Origin: Myxocyprinus asiaticus
Taxonomy: Eukaryota > Chordata > Actinopteri > Cypriniformes > Catostomidae
NCBI RefSeq assembly: GCF_019703515.2
Contig: NC_059346.1
Coordinates: 14,911,001 to 14,975,000 of the forward strand
Length of the DNA: 64,000 bases
Direction: 5' to 3'
Each line of letters opens with the position of its first letter. Position 1 is the first letter of the stretch. The translations under genes were made by a program, and so were the position numbers. The notes beneath the pieces were generated by a model. It saw only the letters and a list, made by a program, of their open reading frames with translations. It was not told the DNA's origin and made no database searches. Below, one piece after another: positions 36,101-51,100 of the stretch.

Positions 36101-39100
36101 AAGATTTTATGTAGATTCTATTGGACCCCCTCTAGATGGATATGCTTGGTCTTAAAGACACACCCACCTGCTGGTGATGCCAGTCAGAAGATGGAGACAC
36201 AACCCATGTTTTTTGGTGGTGTGAAGATCCAAGAATTTTGGTTGAAGGTTCAGATTTTTATGTGTATTGGGCACTCAAATTTCATTTTGCCCCAGACTGT
36301 ATTTTAGGTGATGGGGCGGTCATCAATATAGGGGATAAACACATAAACAATTGGGTCCTGACCAGTGTTATGATAAGCAGACAGATTGTTTTAAGAGGAT
36401 GGAAGTTGGCTGGAGCACCCTCATTTCGGGAGTAGTGCACAGAGATGGGGAGGGTGGCAGCTTTCGAGGAGGCGGCATGAAGATGGCTGGGGATCTGGGA
36501 TTCGTTTGATGGGAAATGGGGCAGTTATTTTGCATTTCTGGGGGACTCTCGGTGTGGGGCTGTGGAGAGAGGAGCATAGTTTTAAATGTGTATGATTATT
36601 ATATATATATATATATATATTTATTTATTTATACTTATATGTGACCACAGGGATGTTCGTTGAGGGTCAGGGTGGGGTTGGTGAATGGGGAGGGATAATA
36701 GTGGGGGTTAAATGTTGATTCAGTGTATATATGTTTTGTTTTTCTTTGTTATCTGTACGAATAAAAAAAATATGTTAATCAGAAAATGTAAGAACAACTT
36801 GTCGAATCAGTGAATGACAGCAGGTTAAAACATCTGTTTGGCATTTGCTCCCTTGCATCGTTTTGGGTGTCATTAATGGGCAAGTATCTCAGCTGTCTGA
36901 TGCAGCTATAAAACTGCTTCTGCCTTTCGCCTCCACATATTTGTGAAGCATGGTTTTCAATGTTGATGGTACTGAAGAATAAATACAGCATTCCTGTACA
37001 AGTCAAAGACGATCTCAGGCTGTCCGTGACCAATATTGAACCGCAGATTAAGCTGCTTTGCAGAACAATGCAAGCTCATCCTTCACACTGATAGGCTACA
37101 TTTGACTGCATTTGTTTCTAAATGCATAAAATTAAGCATATACAAAAACAATAATAAATAATTCGCCTTCATTGATTCATTGTTCTTTTTCAACAGTTTA
37201 TTGCTCTTTATTCAAGTTCAAATTCATATTCCATTTCAAGATCTATCCATCCATCCATCAGATTTTACTGGGTTAGTAATATGTGTTCTGCCCAATATTT
37301 ACCCAATGCTGGGTTGCAACTAGGTTACTTTTTTAAGCATCCATTTTAGAGTATACCTTTAACTCCGCAATTTTAACCCTGCTCTGGAACAGGACTTCAT
37401 AAACCCGAGGTAAAAGCAGCACTAACATTCTTTCAAAATTACAAGTGTGAAACCTGTTAGTGTTAAAAGTGGTCAGGGTTAAAAAATCATCTCCGTCTTG
37501 ATCATTGGACACTCATAAGTTTATTAGTAACATTTAAAAAATCAGTGCAAGTTATAGATAAATGTCCAACTCTTTGTGTTTTATTGGGTTTTAACCTATG
37601 GTTGCAGTGTTGCAGTAAAGGTCGTCCCACTGATGCATGTAATATTGTTGCATAAAAAGCCTGCTTATGCTAATGTTATTCCTCTGCTGCCGATACTTGG
37701 CTCTAGACCCGGTCGCCATGATTTCAGACGGTGTGGAGAAGTCATGATGGCAGCGCTCTTATCATGTTGATATAGAGCGTGTCTTAGGCTAAGGTCTTTT
37801 CCTTACTCGATAGAAAGAATACAGTGTAAATCAATGTCACAAACACCCTTCATTTTTACCATCTTTACATTTGCCACCAGTAATGTCTAACTGAGGAGCT
37901 CAGGTCTGTTCTGTCATTTATACCATTTACGATTTAATACTATCCTGGTTTTGTGTTGTTTGATTGGCCTTATAGAAGCATGCCTGAGTCGGTTTGTCTC
38001 TGCTGAGCTGGGAGAGGTCAATTGAAGGCTTCTGTTTAATTACACTGCCTGTCTGCACATAAAGGCTTTATTGCCAGTACTGATGCTGTGAGCACTTTGA
38101 TTACAGTAATTAAACCACTGGATATCTCTGTGCTCCTCTTATTTACTGCTGCCTTATCCAATCTGTCCCCAGAACTGGAAAGATACAATACATGGCCAAA
38201 AGTTTGTGGAAACCCCTTATAATTGATGGATCTGGCTATTGCAGCTTCACCCATTACTAACAGGTGCATAAGTCATGCTTACAGCCTTGCAATCTCCATT
38301 TCTAGCAATTTTTGTAGATGAGGTGGACTTTTTCTGTTCCAGCATGTCCCTGTGCACAAAGTGAGAAATAAAAGGTTTACTGAGTCTGGTGCTGAAGAAC
38401 TTTACTGGCCTGCCCATGGTTTCGAAATGAAATTTTTAACAAGCACATGATGTTTGGGTGTTTACATACTTTTGGACATGTAGTGTATTTGTAGAAATTA
38501 TGCAGTAACAGTAACAGACCCTGACCACTGCTAGAGCATCTGTTATTGTTGTTTGTACACTGTGGTGTTTATTAATTGAGAAAATGCATGTCATACATTA
38601 GTTGTGAGTCATAGTTTCATATATTACTCCACTGCCTCTTAACACATTGTGTCCACAGACCAGTCTCTCTCTCTTTGTCACTTGATTTCTTTCCAGAACA
38701 CCAGAACAGGGACTACATAGACAGGAAGCTGTATCATCACTTTGGCAACAGCCTATAATGTGTATCATTCTGTCCAGCATAATGCAGTTATATTCCACAT
38801 ACAGATTTGTGTTCTGTGAAATGTTGGCTGTGTGTTTTATAGGGTATAAGAGGGTACTGACATCAGTGATACTATAATGAATTATATTTATGAGTATGCT
38901 GATGTCATATTTTTGATTAAAATTCTGAAATGTTTTAGAAATGTGTTTTTGGAACTGTGTGATTATTGATTATTTACTGTCTGTTTATCTTCCTGACAGA
39001 GTGGTGAAATTTCGGCATACAGGTGAAAGCACTCGCTCAGAGGATGAATTTGAAGGGAAGGATGAACCTATGGAGGCGGAGGGAGGGTGGACAGATATGG

Positions 39101-42100
39101 AGAATGTTTCCCTGGCCGATGGTGCTCCAGTGCCTCGGGAGTTTGCTAACCCCACTGATGGTAGGATTATTCAAGAAATATTGATCATTGCTGTTTATTT
39201 GCACTCATTGATTCTTTGGATACATTTTTGTTGCAGCCATGATTGATTAAGTAGGTTGTTGTTTTTTTTTCATTATGTTTTTCAAAAATATAGTATGTTT
39301 TTTATGTTCTGAAAACAGTGTGCAAATTCAAGAAATTAAAGGCATAGTTCACCCAAAAATGACCCTCATGCCATCCCAGATGTGTATGACTTTCTTAGTT
39401 CTACTGAACACACACACAAATATTTTTATATTCCTTCTTCTGTGGAACACAAGAGGAGAAATTTTGAAAAAGGTAGATTGTGCTCTTGTTTTCCATACAG
39501 TGAAGGCCATCAGTCCCCAACATTCTCCCTTTTTAAAACATTTTATTTGTGGGTGAAGTAACCCTTGAAGACTAAACTACTCTCCACATACATCTTACTC
39601 TCTCTCAACAGATACCTTTATGGTCGAAGATGCAGTAGAAGCCATTGGCTTTGGGACATTCCAGTGGAAGCTATCCATCCTGACTGGACTTTCTTGGGTA
39701 AAAAGACTAAGTGAAACAGAATGTAGAGAAGGAATAATTGTTGTCACTTCATAACTTTGTATAATGAGGAAAATATATATTTTTAATAAGCTGTAAAACT
39801 TCAGCTCATCTTTTGGACAAATGTTGGCCCCCTGTAATCTGATAAAAAAGGTATTGGGAAGTTGTTTTAGTGTTGCTACTGTATATTTGTTTTATATATT
39901 GTCCTGATGAGTGTATGTGTGTGCAGATGGCTGATGCCATGGAGATGATGATTCTCAGTATTTTGGCCCCTCAACTGCACTGTGAGTGGGCACTGTCCAG
40001 CTGGGAGGTGGCACTGCTAACCTCGGTACTGTATGATACCCTCACATTCCATAATGACTCCTTTTGCATCTTGAGTTTGGCTTGGCAGTTGGATTAATGT
40101 TTTTGTAGTTCCATTAAAGGTATAGTTCACCCAAAAATTAAAATTCTCTCATCATTTACTCACTTTCATGCCATCCCAGATGTGTATGATGTTCTTTCTT
40201 GTGCAGAACACAAACGAAGATTTTTGAAGAATATATAATCTCTGTAGGTCCTTTCAATGCAAGTGAATGGTGATCAGGCCTTTGAAGATCCAAAAAGGAC
40301 ATAATGTCAGATAAAAGCTATCCACAGGACTCCAGTGGTTAAATAAATGTCTTCTGAAGTGATCCAGTTGGTTGTGGGTGAGAACAGACCAAAATATAAC
40401 TCCCTTTTCACCCTTTCAAGCTAGTTTATACTTCCTAGTGTTTGATGCATTCGCAGAGTGCTAGATGGCGCTATGGGAAGTGTAATCGAGCTTGAAATAA
40501 TGATCGCCAATGAGACTGCAGTTAAGATGTACAGTGAAAAGGGAGTTATATTTTGGTTTGTTCTCACCCAAAACCAACTGGATTGCTTCAGAAGACATTG
40601 ATTAAACAACTGGAGTCTGATGGATTATGCTAATGCTGACTTTATCTGCTTTTTGGAGCTTCAAAGAAATTTCCTTGTTGCACTTTAATCTGTTTTGAAT
40701 GCTATTCTGATGCTAGTGAAACATTGTAATATGGCACTTTTCGTACGACTGTCTCCTTAAGATGATTCACTTATGTTTTCCTCTTTTGTAAGTCACTTTG
40801 GATAAAAGCATCTGCCAAATGAATAAATATAAATATAAATATATCAAAGGCCTGATCACCATTCACTTGCATTGCATGGATCCACAGAGCAGAGATATTC
40901 TTCTTTGTTATTAAATGTTTTATTGATTCCAGTCACAGATTAAATAAACATGACAGAATATGGAATCAAATTATATGAAACTCTTACCTCCAAACCCTGC
41001 CCATCTCCGTACACCACTCCTGAAATGAGGGGGCTCCAGCCGACTTCCATCCCCTAAGGATGACCTGTCTTCGGATCATAACACCAACCAGGACCCAATT
41101 CTTTATGTACCCATCCCCTATATTAATGACCGTCCCATCGCCTAGAATACAGAGTCTGGGGCAAAATGAAATTTGAGTGCCCAATACATCACACAAAATA
41201 TTCTGAACCCTCAACTAAATTTCTTGGATCTTAACACACCACCAAAAAACATGCGTTGTGTCCCCGTCTTCTGACTGGCATCACCAGCAGGTGGGTGTAT
41301 CTTTAAGACCAAGCCTATACAATCTAGAGCGGGTCCAACAGAATCGGTGTAAAATCTTAAATTGCATCAGATGCACCCTTGCATCTCTAGATGTAGACTT
41401 GACGTTTTTTAGAATCCTAGCCCACACTTCCTCCTCCAGTACCAAGTTTAAATCTTTCTCCCATAATCCCTTGAGAGAAGTTGAAACTCCATCCCCCAGA
41501 CTCTGAATTAACAGGGAGTATTACACTGATGCCTCCTGACCTTTTCCAAAAGCATTAATCACCACTCCCAGAGTATCTGCCACTTTAGGGGGGTGTATGC
41601 TACTCCCAAAAATAGTACAGAGCAGGTGGCACAGCTGTAAATACCTAAAGAACTGAGATCTGGGAATCCTAAAATGTTGAACCATATTTTCAAAGGATCG
41701 CAACACTCCACTCTCATATAGGTCACCCAGCGTATTAATCACCCTCACAATCCACTCTGACCAGCAGAAAGGGGACTTATTAATACATAATTTTGGGTTC
41801 AGCCATATGCTCGAGGCAACATTTAAATAACTGTCTGAATTTAACACTCTGGACACTTTTGTCCATACCACGTGCAAATGCGAGATAACGGGGTGTAACT
41901 TAACTTCTCCGGTTAGTTTAATAGAAAGGCTTTGCAATGGCAAAATAGGGGCAAGAACTTCCTGTTCAATACAAAACCAGGGAGGGGCTCTCTCAGGTGG
42001 AAGTGATCAATGAGCCAAATGTCTGAGACCAAATGCATGATAATAAAACAAAATCTTGGGTAGGCCTAGCCCACCTTTGTCAATCAGCCTATGTAACTTA

Positions 42101-45100
42101 ATGAAATGTAATGTGGGACACTTACCATTCCAAATGAAGGACCTCCCTATGCTATCAAATTGCTTGAAATAAGAGAGGGGGAAATCTACAGGGAGAGATT
42201 GTAGCAGGTAGTTGAATTTTGGTATACAATTCATTTTAATATCATTAACCTTCCCAATCATAGATAAATGTAATGTAGCCCACCTGCCCACATCGTTCGA
42301 AAACCTTTTTATTAAAGGGTCAAAATTAACTCTAACTAAATCACACAAATTTGCTGGGAATAAAATGCCCAAATACTTAATGCCCTGTTTGGGCCACTGG
42401 AAGGCACCTGGCTGAAAAGCCGTTACTGGGCAGTACGCTGTCAGAGCCAAAGCTTCGGATTTAGACCAATTGACTCTGTATCCTGAGAACATAGAAAAGG
42501 AATTAATAATTCTGTGGAGGCAAGGCATAGATCTAGTGGGGTTGGAGACAAATAATAAAATATCATCTGCGTAAAGCAAAAGCTTATGCTCCATACCTCC
42601 CAACACCACCCCTGGAAAATCATCTTCCTTTCTTATCGTGGCTGCTAATGGTTCCAGGGCAAGACAGAACAATAATGGGGAAAGAGGGCAACCTGCCGGG
42701 TGCCCCTATCCAGAATAAAATAATCTGAAATTAATCCATTTGTTTGTACCGCCGCTACCAGCTGTCTATAAAGTAACTTAATCCATCCAATAAAAGTATT
42801 CCCGAACTCGTATATTTCTAAAATCTTAAAAAGATAATCCCATTCTACCATAACAGACGCCTTTTTGGCGTCAAGTGAGATGGCAGTGACGAGTCTGATC
42901 ATTCGCCACTGACCACATGATATTGATGAAACACCTAATGTTATCAGAAGAGCTGCGGCCCCAAATAAACCCCAATTGATCTATATGTATAAGAGATGTC
43001 ATAACTTAATCGGTTAGCCAAAATTTTTGACAATATTTTTACATCTAGCTGGATCGGGGAAATATGATGGTAACTCTTACACTCACTTGGATATCTGTCC
43101 TTTTTAAGAATCAGACTGATCCGGGCTTGTGTCATAGTTGGTGGAAGCTATCCATTTTTTAAGGATTCCATATAAACTTCTAACAAAAGTGGAGCCAGTT
43201 CTGTAGCATAAGATCTAAAAAAATTCAGCGGCAAACCTGTCTGGCCCCGGAGCCTTGCCTGTAGGCAAGGCCTTAATTATCTCGCCAAGCTCCTCCAAGA
43301 TTATCTCAGAATCAAGAGAATTTTTTTGCTCAGTCATCAGTTTAGGGAGTTCTAATGGTTCCACAAAGTTTCTAATATCTTCATCAGTAGACGAAGACGT
43401 GGAACTATAGAGATCAAGATAGAATTCTTTAAAAGCATTATTTTATTTTATTTTTTTTCCCCCTTTTTCTCCCAATTTGGAATGCCCAATTCCCAATGTG
43501 CTTTTAAGTCCTCGTGATCGCGTAGTGATTCGCCTCAGTCCGGGTAGCAGAGGACGAATCCCAGTTGCCTCCATGTCTGAGACCGTCAACCTGCACATCT
43601 TATCACGTGGCTTGTTGAGCGCATTGCCACGGAGACATTGCACCGCACCGCGGCAACCACGCTCAACTCACCACGCGCTCCACCGAGAACGAACCACATT
43701 ATAGGGACCACGAGGAGGTTACCCCATGTGACTCTACCCTCCCTAGCAACCGGGCCAATTTGGTTGCTTAGGAGACCTGGCTGGAGTTACTCAGCACACC
43801 CTGGGATTTGAACTAGCCAGCGTCTTTACCACTGAGCTACCCAAGCCCCCCTTTAAAAGCATTATTAATATCAATGGCCATGGTAAATATTTCACCACCA
43901 GCAGATTTCACTGAGGGAATGGTAGAAAAAGACTCTGCTTTATAAATCTAGCCAAAAGCTTCCCTGCTTTGTCCCCCGACTCAAAGTATGACTGTCTTGC
44001 CCTGAATAACCAAAACTCCACCTTCCGTGACAAAATAGTATTATATCTGTATTTCAATTGGGTCAATTCCCCGAGGCCATCAGATGACATTCGTCACTTA
44101 ATATTCCCTTCCAATTCCACAAGTTCTCGTGCTTTGGATTTTTTTGGTGGATGAGGCATACTGTGTGATCCGACCCCTAAGATCCGCCTTAAGTGCCTCC
44201 CAAGCCACACCCACAGAGGATACTGAGGACCAGTTGGTCTCCATATAAACATTGATTTCAGCCTTTAACATTAGTTGGAATTCAGGATTTTGCCAAACAG
44301 ATACATTAAAGCACCAACTATATGATTTATTTTGATCTGTATGTGGCAGCACCTCTAAACTCTGAGACTAAAATGGGCGTGAACTGAGACTAAAATGTTT
44401 TCAATAGAGCAACAACAACAGATGAAATGAGGGACTTAGATATATATATAAAAAAAAAATCTATTCTAGAATAAATCTTATGGACTGATGAAAAAAATGT
44501 ATAGTCCCTACCAGATGGGTTCAAAAGTCTCCAAATATCTGTAAGACCAAGATATTTACACATCCTGTGAAGTATCAGTGTTGCTCTAGGGGGCTTTCAC
44601 TCTTTTGCTTCACTATGATCAAGGACTGAGTCCATCAGTAGATTAAAGTCTCCTCCCAATATTATATCATGAGGGGTGCCAGCGGCTTGCAACATTCCTT
44701 CAAGATCTATAAAAAAGCCCTGATCATCAGTGTTAGGTGTGTAAATATTTGCCAAAATCAAACTTTGCCCCTGAATTTCTGCTAAAACAATAATGACTCT
44801 TCCTAATTTATTTTTACTCTGTTTGAGACATTTGAATTGTAGATGCTTACTTGAGCCAGCACTAAAGAAAACATGTCCACCCCATATCTTCCCAAATTTT
44901 TCAGCTTCCTGCAGGGAAAGATGCGTTTCTTGAAGAAACACTATATCATGGTGATGCCATGCGAGGAGCAGACGTGTGAGCGGCTAGCTCTGCGCACTTT
45001 GCTGTTTCTTTTATTATTTTCATGTTATAACCGGTGAGATTCGATATATCCAATTACATATTTATTCTTTGAGGTAAACATGGCAAAGACGTCAAAATCC

Positions 45101-48100
45101 TCGGACTCTGGAGACATTAAAAGACACTTACGTGTTCAAGCTGAGGCCTCTGATGGGATTGCGAGCCGGGGACTCAATTTGGAAGGTACGTAGGGAGATG
45201 AAATCCAGCATCAACTGTCCAACATCTCGGTGATGCTGACAAAGGTTGTTGCTGACTTGGAGGATCTCGCTGTAATACGTCAATCGATTACGGCGATGGA
45301 AACAAAATTCTCTGAATTGGTCACAAGAGTAACAGAAGTTGAAAAACGAATCGATTATCTGGAATCATCAGAAAGGGAATTATCCGCTAATCCGCCCGCA
45401 TCCAAAATAGACTTGGATCACATTTTGGGAAAACTTGAACATTTCAAAAATATGAACCGAAGGAATAACATATAAATTGTTGGAATTCCTGAGCATGAAG
45501 TGGGCAGAGATATGGTAAAATTCCTGGACGAGCTCTTCCCGAGTCTGCTCGACATGGCAGGCCATAAGCTGGAAATCGAGTGAGCTCACAGCTCACGGAT
45601 CTGCTGGGGGAGACAGGCCCCGATTGATTCTGACCAGATTTCTGAGATCATCCAATAAAGATCTCGTTGCGCCAGGCGAGGAGCAAAGGAAAGCTTTCTT
45701 GGAAGAATCACAGTATTTTCTTGTTCCCGGACTTTATGAATGCAACAAGAGAGAAACGCGATCGGTTCAAGGAATGTAAGAAACTCTTACATCAATGGAA
45801 GATCGCTTTTGCACTGATGTTTCCAGCCAAACTGAGAATAAACACCAAGGATGGCAGCAAAGTATTTTTATGCCTCAAAAAGGCACTGGCCTTCATACAA
45901 ACTATGGGTGAGTAAACCATTGGGCGTTTCTTATGTGAGTGGACTAACTTGCTGTTCGAGGAAACTGAACGGCTTTATATCAGCTGGAGTTTGTTTTGTG
46001 GAGGAACACACCTTCAAGACAGTTTTGCGAATGTATCTACACGTTCTTTGTGTTTATTCTGCCTATTGGCTGGAGTTTGTTTTACAGAGTATTTTCTGTT
46101 ATGTAATTTTGCCTCACAAAACCTGTGCAGAAGCACCGGACTTGAGCAATCCGACGGCAAAGTTGTCAAGGGGGTTCTCGCGTGCGTACATGGACTCTAT
46201 GAGTTTGGAGGTATTGATGTTGGTTGGTGCTGTCTTGCGCGGGGTTTATGCGCACATTTTTCTTTTTTCTGTTCGTTTTATTCGGGGGGAAGTTCAGGGT
46301 TTGTTTGTTGCGTTAATGGGAAATGTGGTCTTTATAATCTTGCTTTTGACACACAATTTATTATATCAATATGTCAAATGTTAATGTGAATGGGTTATCT
46401 CTCTCCACATGGAATGTGAATGGGTTGGGGCACCCCATAAAAAGAAGGAAGGTTATTTCTTTTCTTAAGCGTAAGAAATGTGATATAGTGTTTCTTCAAG
46501 AAATGCATCTTTCCCCACAGGAAGCTGAAAAATTTGGGAAGATATGGGGTGGACATGTTTTCTTTAGTGCTGGCTCAAGTAAGAGCAGGGGGGTCATTAT
46601 ATTGATAAATAAACATCTACAATTCAAATTTCTCAAACAGATTAAAGATAAAATATGAAGAGTCATTATTGTTTTAGCAGAAATTCAGGGGCAAAGGTTG
46701 ATTTTGGCTAATATTTACGCACCTAACGCTGATGATCAGGGCTTTTTTATAGATCTTGAAGGGTTGTTGCAAACCGTTGGCACCCCTCATGATATAATAT
46801 TGGGAGGAGACTATAATTTATTGATGGACTCAATCCTTGATCATAGTGAAGCAAAAGTGTGTAAGCCCCCTAGAGCAACAGTGACACTTCACAAGATGTG
46901 TAAAAATCTTGGTCTTGTAGATATCTGGCGACTTTTGAACCCATCTGGTAGGGATTATACATTTTTTTCATCAGCTCATAAGATTTATTCTAGAATAGAT
47001 TTTTTTTTATTTATTTCTAAATCCCTCATTACATCTGTTGTTGACTGCTCAATTGGAAACATTTTAGTCTCAGATCACGCCCTGGTGAGTTTAGAGATGT
47101 TGCCACATACAGAGAAAAAGAAATCATATAGTTGGCGCTTTAATGTATCCCTTTTGCAAAATCCTGATTTCCAACAAATGTTAAAGGCTGAAATCAATAT
47201 TTATATGGAGACCAACTGGTCCTCAGTATCCTCTGTGGGCGTGGCTTGGGAGGCACTTAAGGCGGTTCTTAGGGGCCAGATCATACAGTATGCCTCATTC
47301 ACCAAAAAAATTCAAAGCACAAGAACTCGTGGAGTTGGAAAGGAATATTGAAAGTGCAGAGGCAGAGCTGAAGTGCCGAATGTTGTCTGATGACCTCAGA
47401 GAATTGACCCGACTGAAATATAGATATAATACTATTTTGTCGCGGAAAGTAGAATTTTGGTTATTCAGGGCAAGACAGTCATACTTTGAGTCGGGTGACA
47501 AAGCAGGAAAACGTCATGGTTACTGGTGTAACCTCCGTTCCCTGATGGAGGGAACGAGACGTTGGTGTCGATGTAGTGACACTAGGGGTCACTCTTGGGA
47601 GCCCGAGACACCTCTGGTCTTTGATAAAAGGCCAATGAAAATTGGCGAGTGGTATTTGCATGCCACTCCCCCGAACATACGGGTATAAAAGGAGCTGGTA
47701 TGCAACCACTCATTCAGGTTTTACGCTGAGGAGCCGATATAAGGTCCGGCCATTTCAGCGGATAGTTCAGCGTTGTGGCAGGAGGGACTAACGTCTCGTT
47801 CCCTCCATCAGGGAACTGAGGTTATACCAGTAACCATGACGCTCCCTATCTGTCACTCACTCGATGTTGGTGTCGATGTAGTGACACTAGGGGTCCCTAT
47901 ACAAAACGCCACAAGGCTGAACTGTGTTAACGTGAACTGGCGGTGTGTGGTGGTTAGACTTGCTGTGTGCCTCATAGCCAGCGCACCAGGTCGACACGTA
48001 ACCTCCCCCAACACAGTTATGAGTGTCGAACGGCCCTTTTTGGGGACAAGTCGACTACCCAGAGATAGAGACAGGCTTAACGCAGTCGTGGCCTCTTTCC

Positions 48101-51100
48101 CCTTCTCTTTTTCCACTCCCTAAAAAAGAAGGGGGATTATCTGACTGGGCCGCCAGGTCTAGTCGGGGGGTGTCCCTCCCAAGGGGAGGACACCGCGGAG
48201 ACCACACCTCGCCCCCTTTATATTTAAGTGGAAGAATACATCACATGGTCTTTCCAACCATGTCGAGAGCCTTCAAGGTAGGTCCTGTCCAATGGGGGAG
48301 GAGTTACTATAACATGGAGACTGAGGGGCTCTGCCCAAGGAAGACGCAGTTTGCCAGTAGGGAAACGAACTAGCGGAAGATATAGATCGCATGGGGTTAG
48401 CCTTACAGGGAACCGCCACATGCGGAGCACCTACCCCAGAACCGGGCTCTTAGTTAGTGCATGTACTGGGCCGGCAGCGAGTCTCTCCGAAAACTCGACT
48501 GCCACAGGGCTCGGAGGAAGTCAACCAGGGAACAACTTTTGTGAACACTACTGGGAATTAACAGCGCACGTCTTCAGCTCAAAAGGAGGTGGAAGGCGCT
48601 ATGTGCAAGCGATACACCCGGCCGGCTATCCCGGGCTTATCCGCTTGTGTTGCGTGCCACTACCTGGGACGAAACCGGTTCCACCCAGAGGTTGTAGAAC
48701 CTTGCAAAGGTGTTGGGTGTTGCCCAGCCCGCTGCTCTGCAAATGTCTGTTAGAGAGGCACCTCTGGCCAGGGCCCAAAAAGCCGCTACACCACGGGTAG
48801 AATGGGCTCGTAGCCCTACCGTGGGCGGCATGTTTTGGGCGAGACATGCCATAGTTATGGCGTCAGTGAGCCAGTGGGTGATCCTCTGTTTGGAGACAGC
48901 GCTTCCTTTCCGCTGTGCACCAAAGCAGACAAAGAGCTGCTCAGAGATTCTAAAGCTCTGTGTGCGATCCAAATAGATGCGTAAAGCACGCACCGGACAC
49001 AGCAACGACAGGGCTGGGTCTGCCTCCTCCTGGGGCAGCGCTTGCAGGTTCACCACCTGGTCCCTAAAAGGAGTGGTGGGAACCTTGGGCACATAGCCCG
49101 GTCGGGGGTCTCAGGATCACGTGAGAATAGCCCGGACCGAACTCCAGGCACGTTTCGCTGACAGAGAACGCTTGCAGGTCACCTACCCTCTTGATGGAAG
49201 TGAGCGCAGTCAGGAGGGCAGTCTTCAAGGAGAGTGCCTTAAGCCCGGCTGACTGCAAAGCTCAAAGGGTGCTCTCTGTAGACCCTGAAAAACTACAGAG
49301 GTCCGATGAGGAAACAAGGCGCGGCCTGGAGGGATTCAGCCTCCTGGCACCACTTAGGAACCTGATGATCAGATGATACTTCCCTAAGGACTTACCAGTT
49401 GCTATGGCAGCAACGTACACCTTCAAGGTGGAAGGGGACAGCCTCCCTTCCAACCTCTCTTGCAGGAAGGAAAGCACTGATCTGACTGCGCACCTCTGGG
49501 GGTCTTCCTGACGGGAAAAACACCACTTAGCGAACAGACGCCACTTAAAGGCATACAGGCGCCTCGTAGAGGGAGCCCTAGCCTGAGTGAACGTGTCTAC
49601 CACCGCAGGTGGGAGACAGCTTAGGTCTTCTGCGTCCCGTCCAGGGGCCAGACATGGAGATTCCAGAGGTCTGGGCGCGGGTGCCGGATGGTGCCCCTTC
49701 CCTGAGAAAGAAGGTCCTTCCTCAGGGGAATTTGCCCTGGGGGAGCTGTCATGAGGAGGGTGAGGTCCGAGCACCACGTCTGGGTGGGCCAGTAGGGTGC
49801 TTACCAGGACGACCTTCTCCTCGTCCTCCCTGACCTTGCACAGGGTCTGTGCGAGCAGGCTCATTGGGGGAAAATGCATATTTGCGAATGCCAGGGGACC
49901 AGCTGTGTGCCAGCGCGTCTATGCCGAGGAAGGCCTCGGTGAGGGCGTACCAGAGCGGGCAGTGGGAGGATTCTTGGGAGGCGAACAGGTGCACCTGTGC
50001 CTGACCGAATCGACTCCAAATCAGCTGGACCACCTGAAGGTGGAGTCTCCACTCTCCCTTGAGGGTAACCTGTTGTTATGGCGCGTCCGCCGAAGTGTTG
50101 AGGTTGCCCGGGATGTGAGTGGCTTGCAGGGACTTGGTGCTGCTAACTCCGTTGGAGGAGATGGCGGGCGAGTTGTGACATACAGCGGGAGCGCAGACGC
50201 CTTGGCGGTTGACATATGCTACCGCTGCCGTGCTGTCTGTCCGAACTAGCACGTGCTTGCCCTGGATCAACGGCCGGAACCTCCGCAGGGCAAGCAGAAT
50301 TGCCAGTAACTCGAGGCAGTTGATGTGCCAATGCAGCCGCGGACCCGTCTAGAGGCCGGCGGCTGCGTGCCCATTGCCAACAGCGCCTCAGCCCATTTTG
50401 GAGGCATCTGTCATGACCACGATGTGCCTGGAGACCAGTTCTAGGGGAACACCTGCTCGTAGAAATGAGAGGTCGGTCCAAGGGCTGAAAAGATGGTGAC
50501 AGACTGACGTAATGGCCACGCGGTGTGTCCCGTGGCGCCATGCCCGTCTCGGGACTCGAGTCTGGAGCCAGTGAAAAAGTTTCAGTGGAACCGCTGTTTT
50601 CTGTTTGAACACCTTCAAACAGGCCAGCACCGACTGGGCGCGCTCGTTCGTAAGGTGCACCGTCAAGGAGACTGAGTCCAACTCCAAACCGAGAAAGAGA
50701 TGCTCTGAACCAGGAGGAGCTTGCTCTTTTCCCAGCTGACCCGAAGCCCTAGTTGGCTGAGGTGTGAGAGCACCAGGTCCCTGTGTGCGCATAACACGTC
50801 TCGAGAGTGAGCTAAGATTAGCCAGTCGTCGAGATAGTTGAGAATGCGAATGCCCACCTCCCTTAACGGGGCAAGGGCAGCCTCTGCGATCTTCGTAAAG
50901 ACGCGAGGAGACAGGGACAGGCCGAAAGGGAGGACTTTGTACTGATACGCCTGACCCTCGAACGCGAACCGCAGGAAGGGTCTGTGTCGAGGAAGGATCG
51001 AGACGTGAAAGTACGCATCCTTCGGGTCTACCGCCGCGAACCAATCTTGATGCCGGACGCTCGCTAGAATGCATCTTTGCGTCAGCATCTTGAACGGGAG

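Larger units (their letters stand above)
28836..36781 (+). mobile_element. L1/Tx1-like LINE copy C, interrupted by a Ty3/gypsy element
   Basis: It is flanked by the 14-bp duplication GAAAATGTAAGAAC (28822-28835 and 36782-36795). The 5' UTR is followed by ORF1, then ORF2 from about 30299 (endonuclease start [17 protein letters not shown]) with RT and C-terminal parts in pieces. Internal deletions are visible at about 31258 and 31513. The gypsy element occupies 31611-35328, and the LINE resumes at 35334 ([13 protein letters not shown] region, [16 protein letters not shown]) to its 3' end near 36780 (tail GAATAAAAAAAATATGTTAA). There are many stops; it is dead. Confidence 0.85.

Noticed and set aside
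47853..49376. Several plus-strand frames of 60-150 codons
   Set aside because: They are shadows of the DIRS 3' region and recombinase on the other strand, with no domain similarity of their own.
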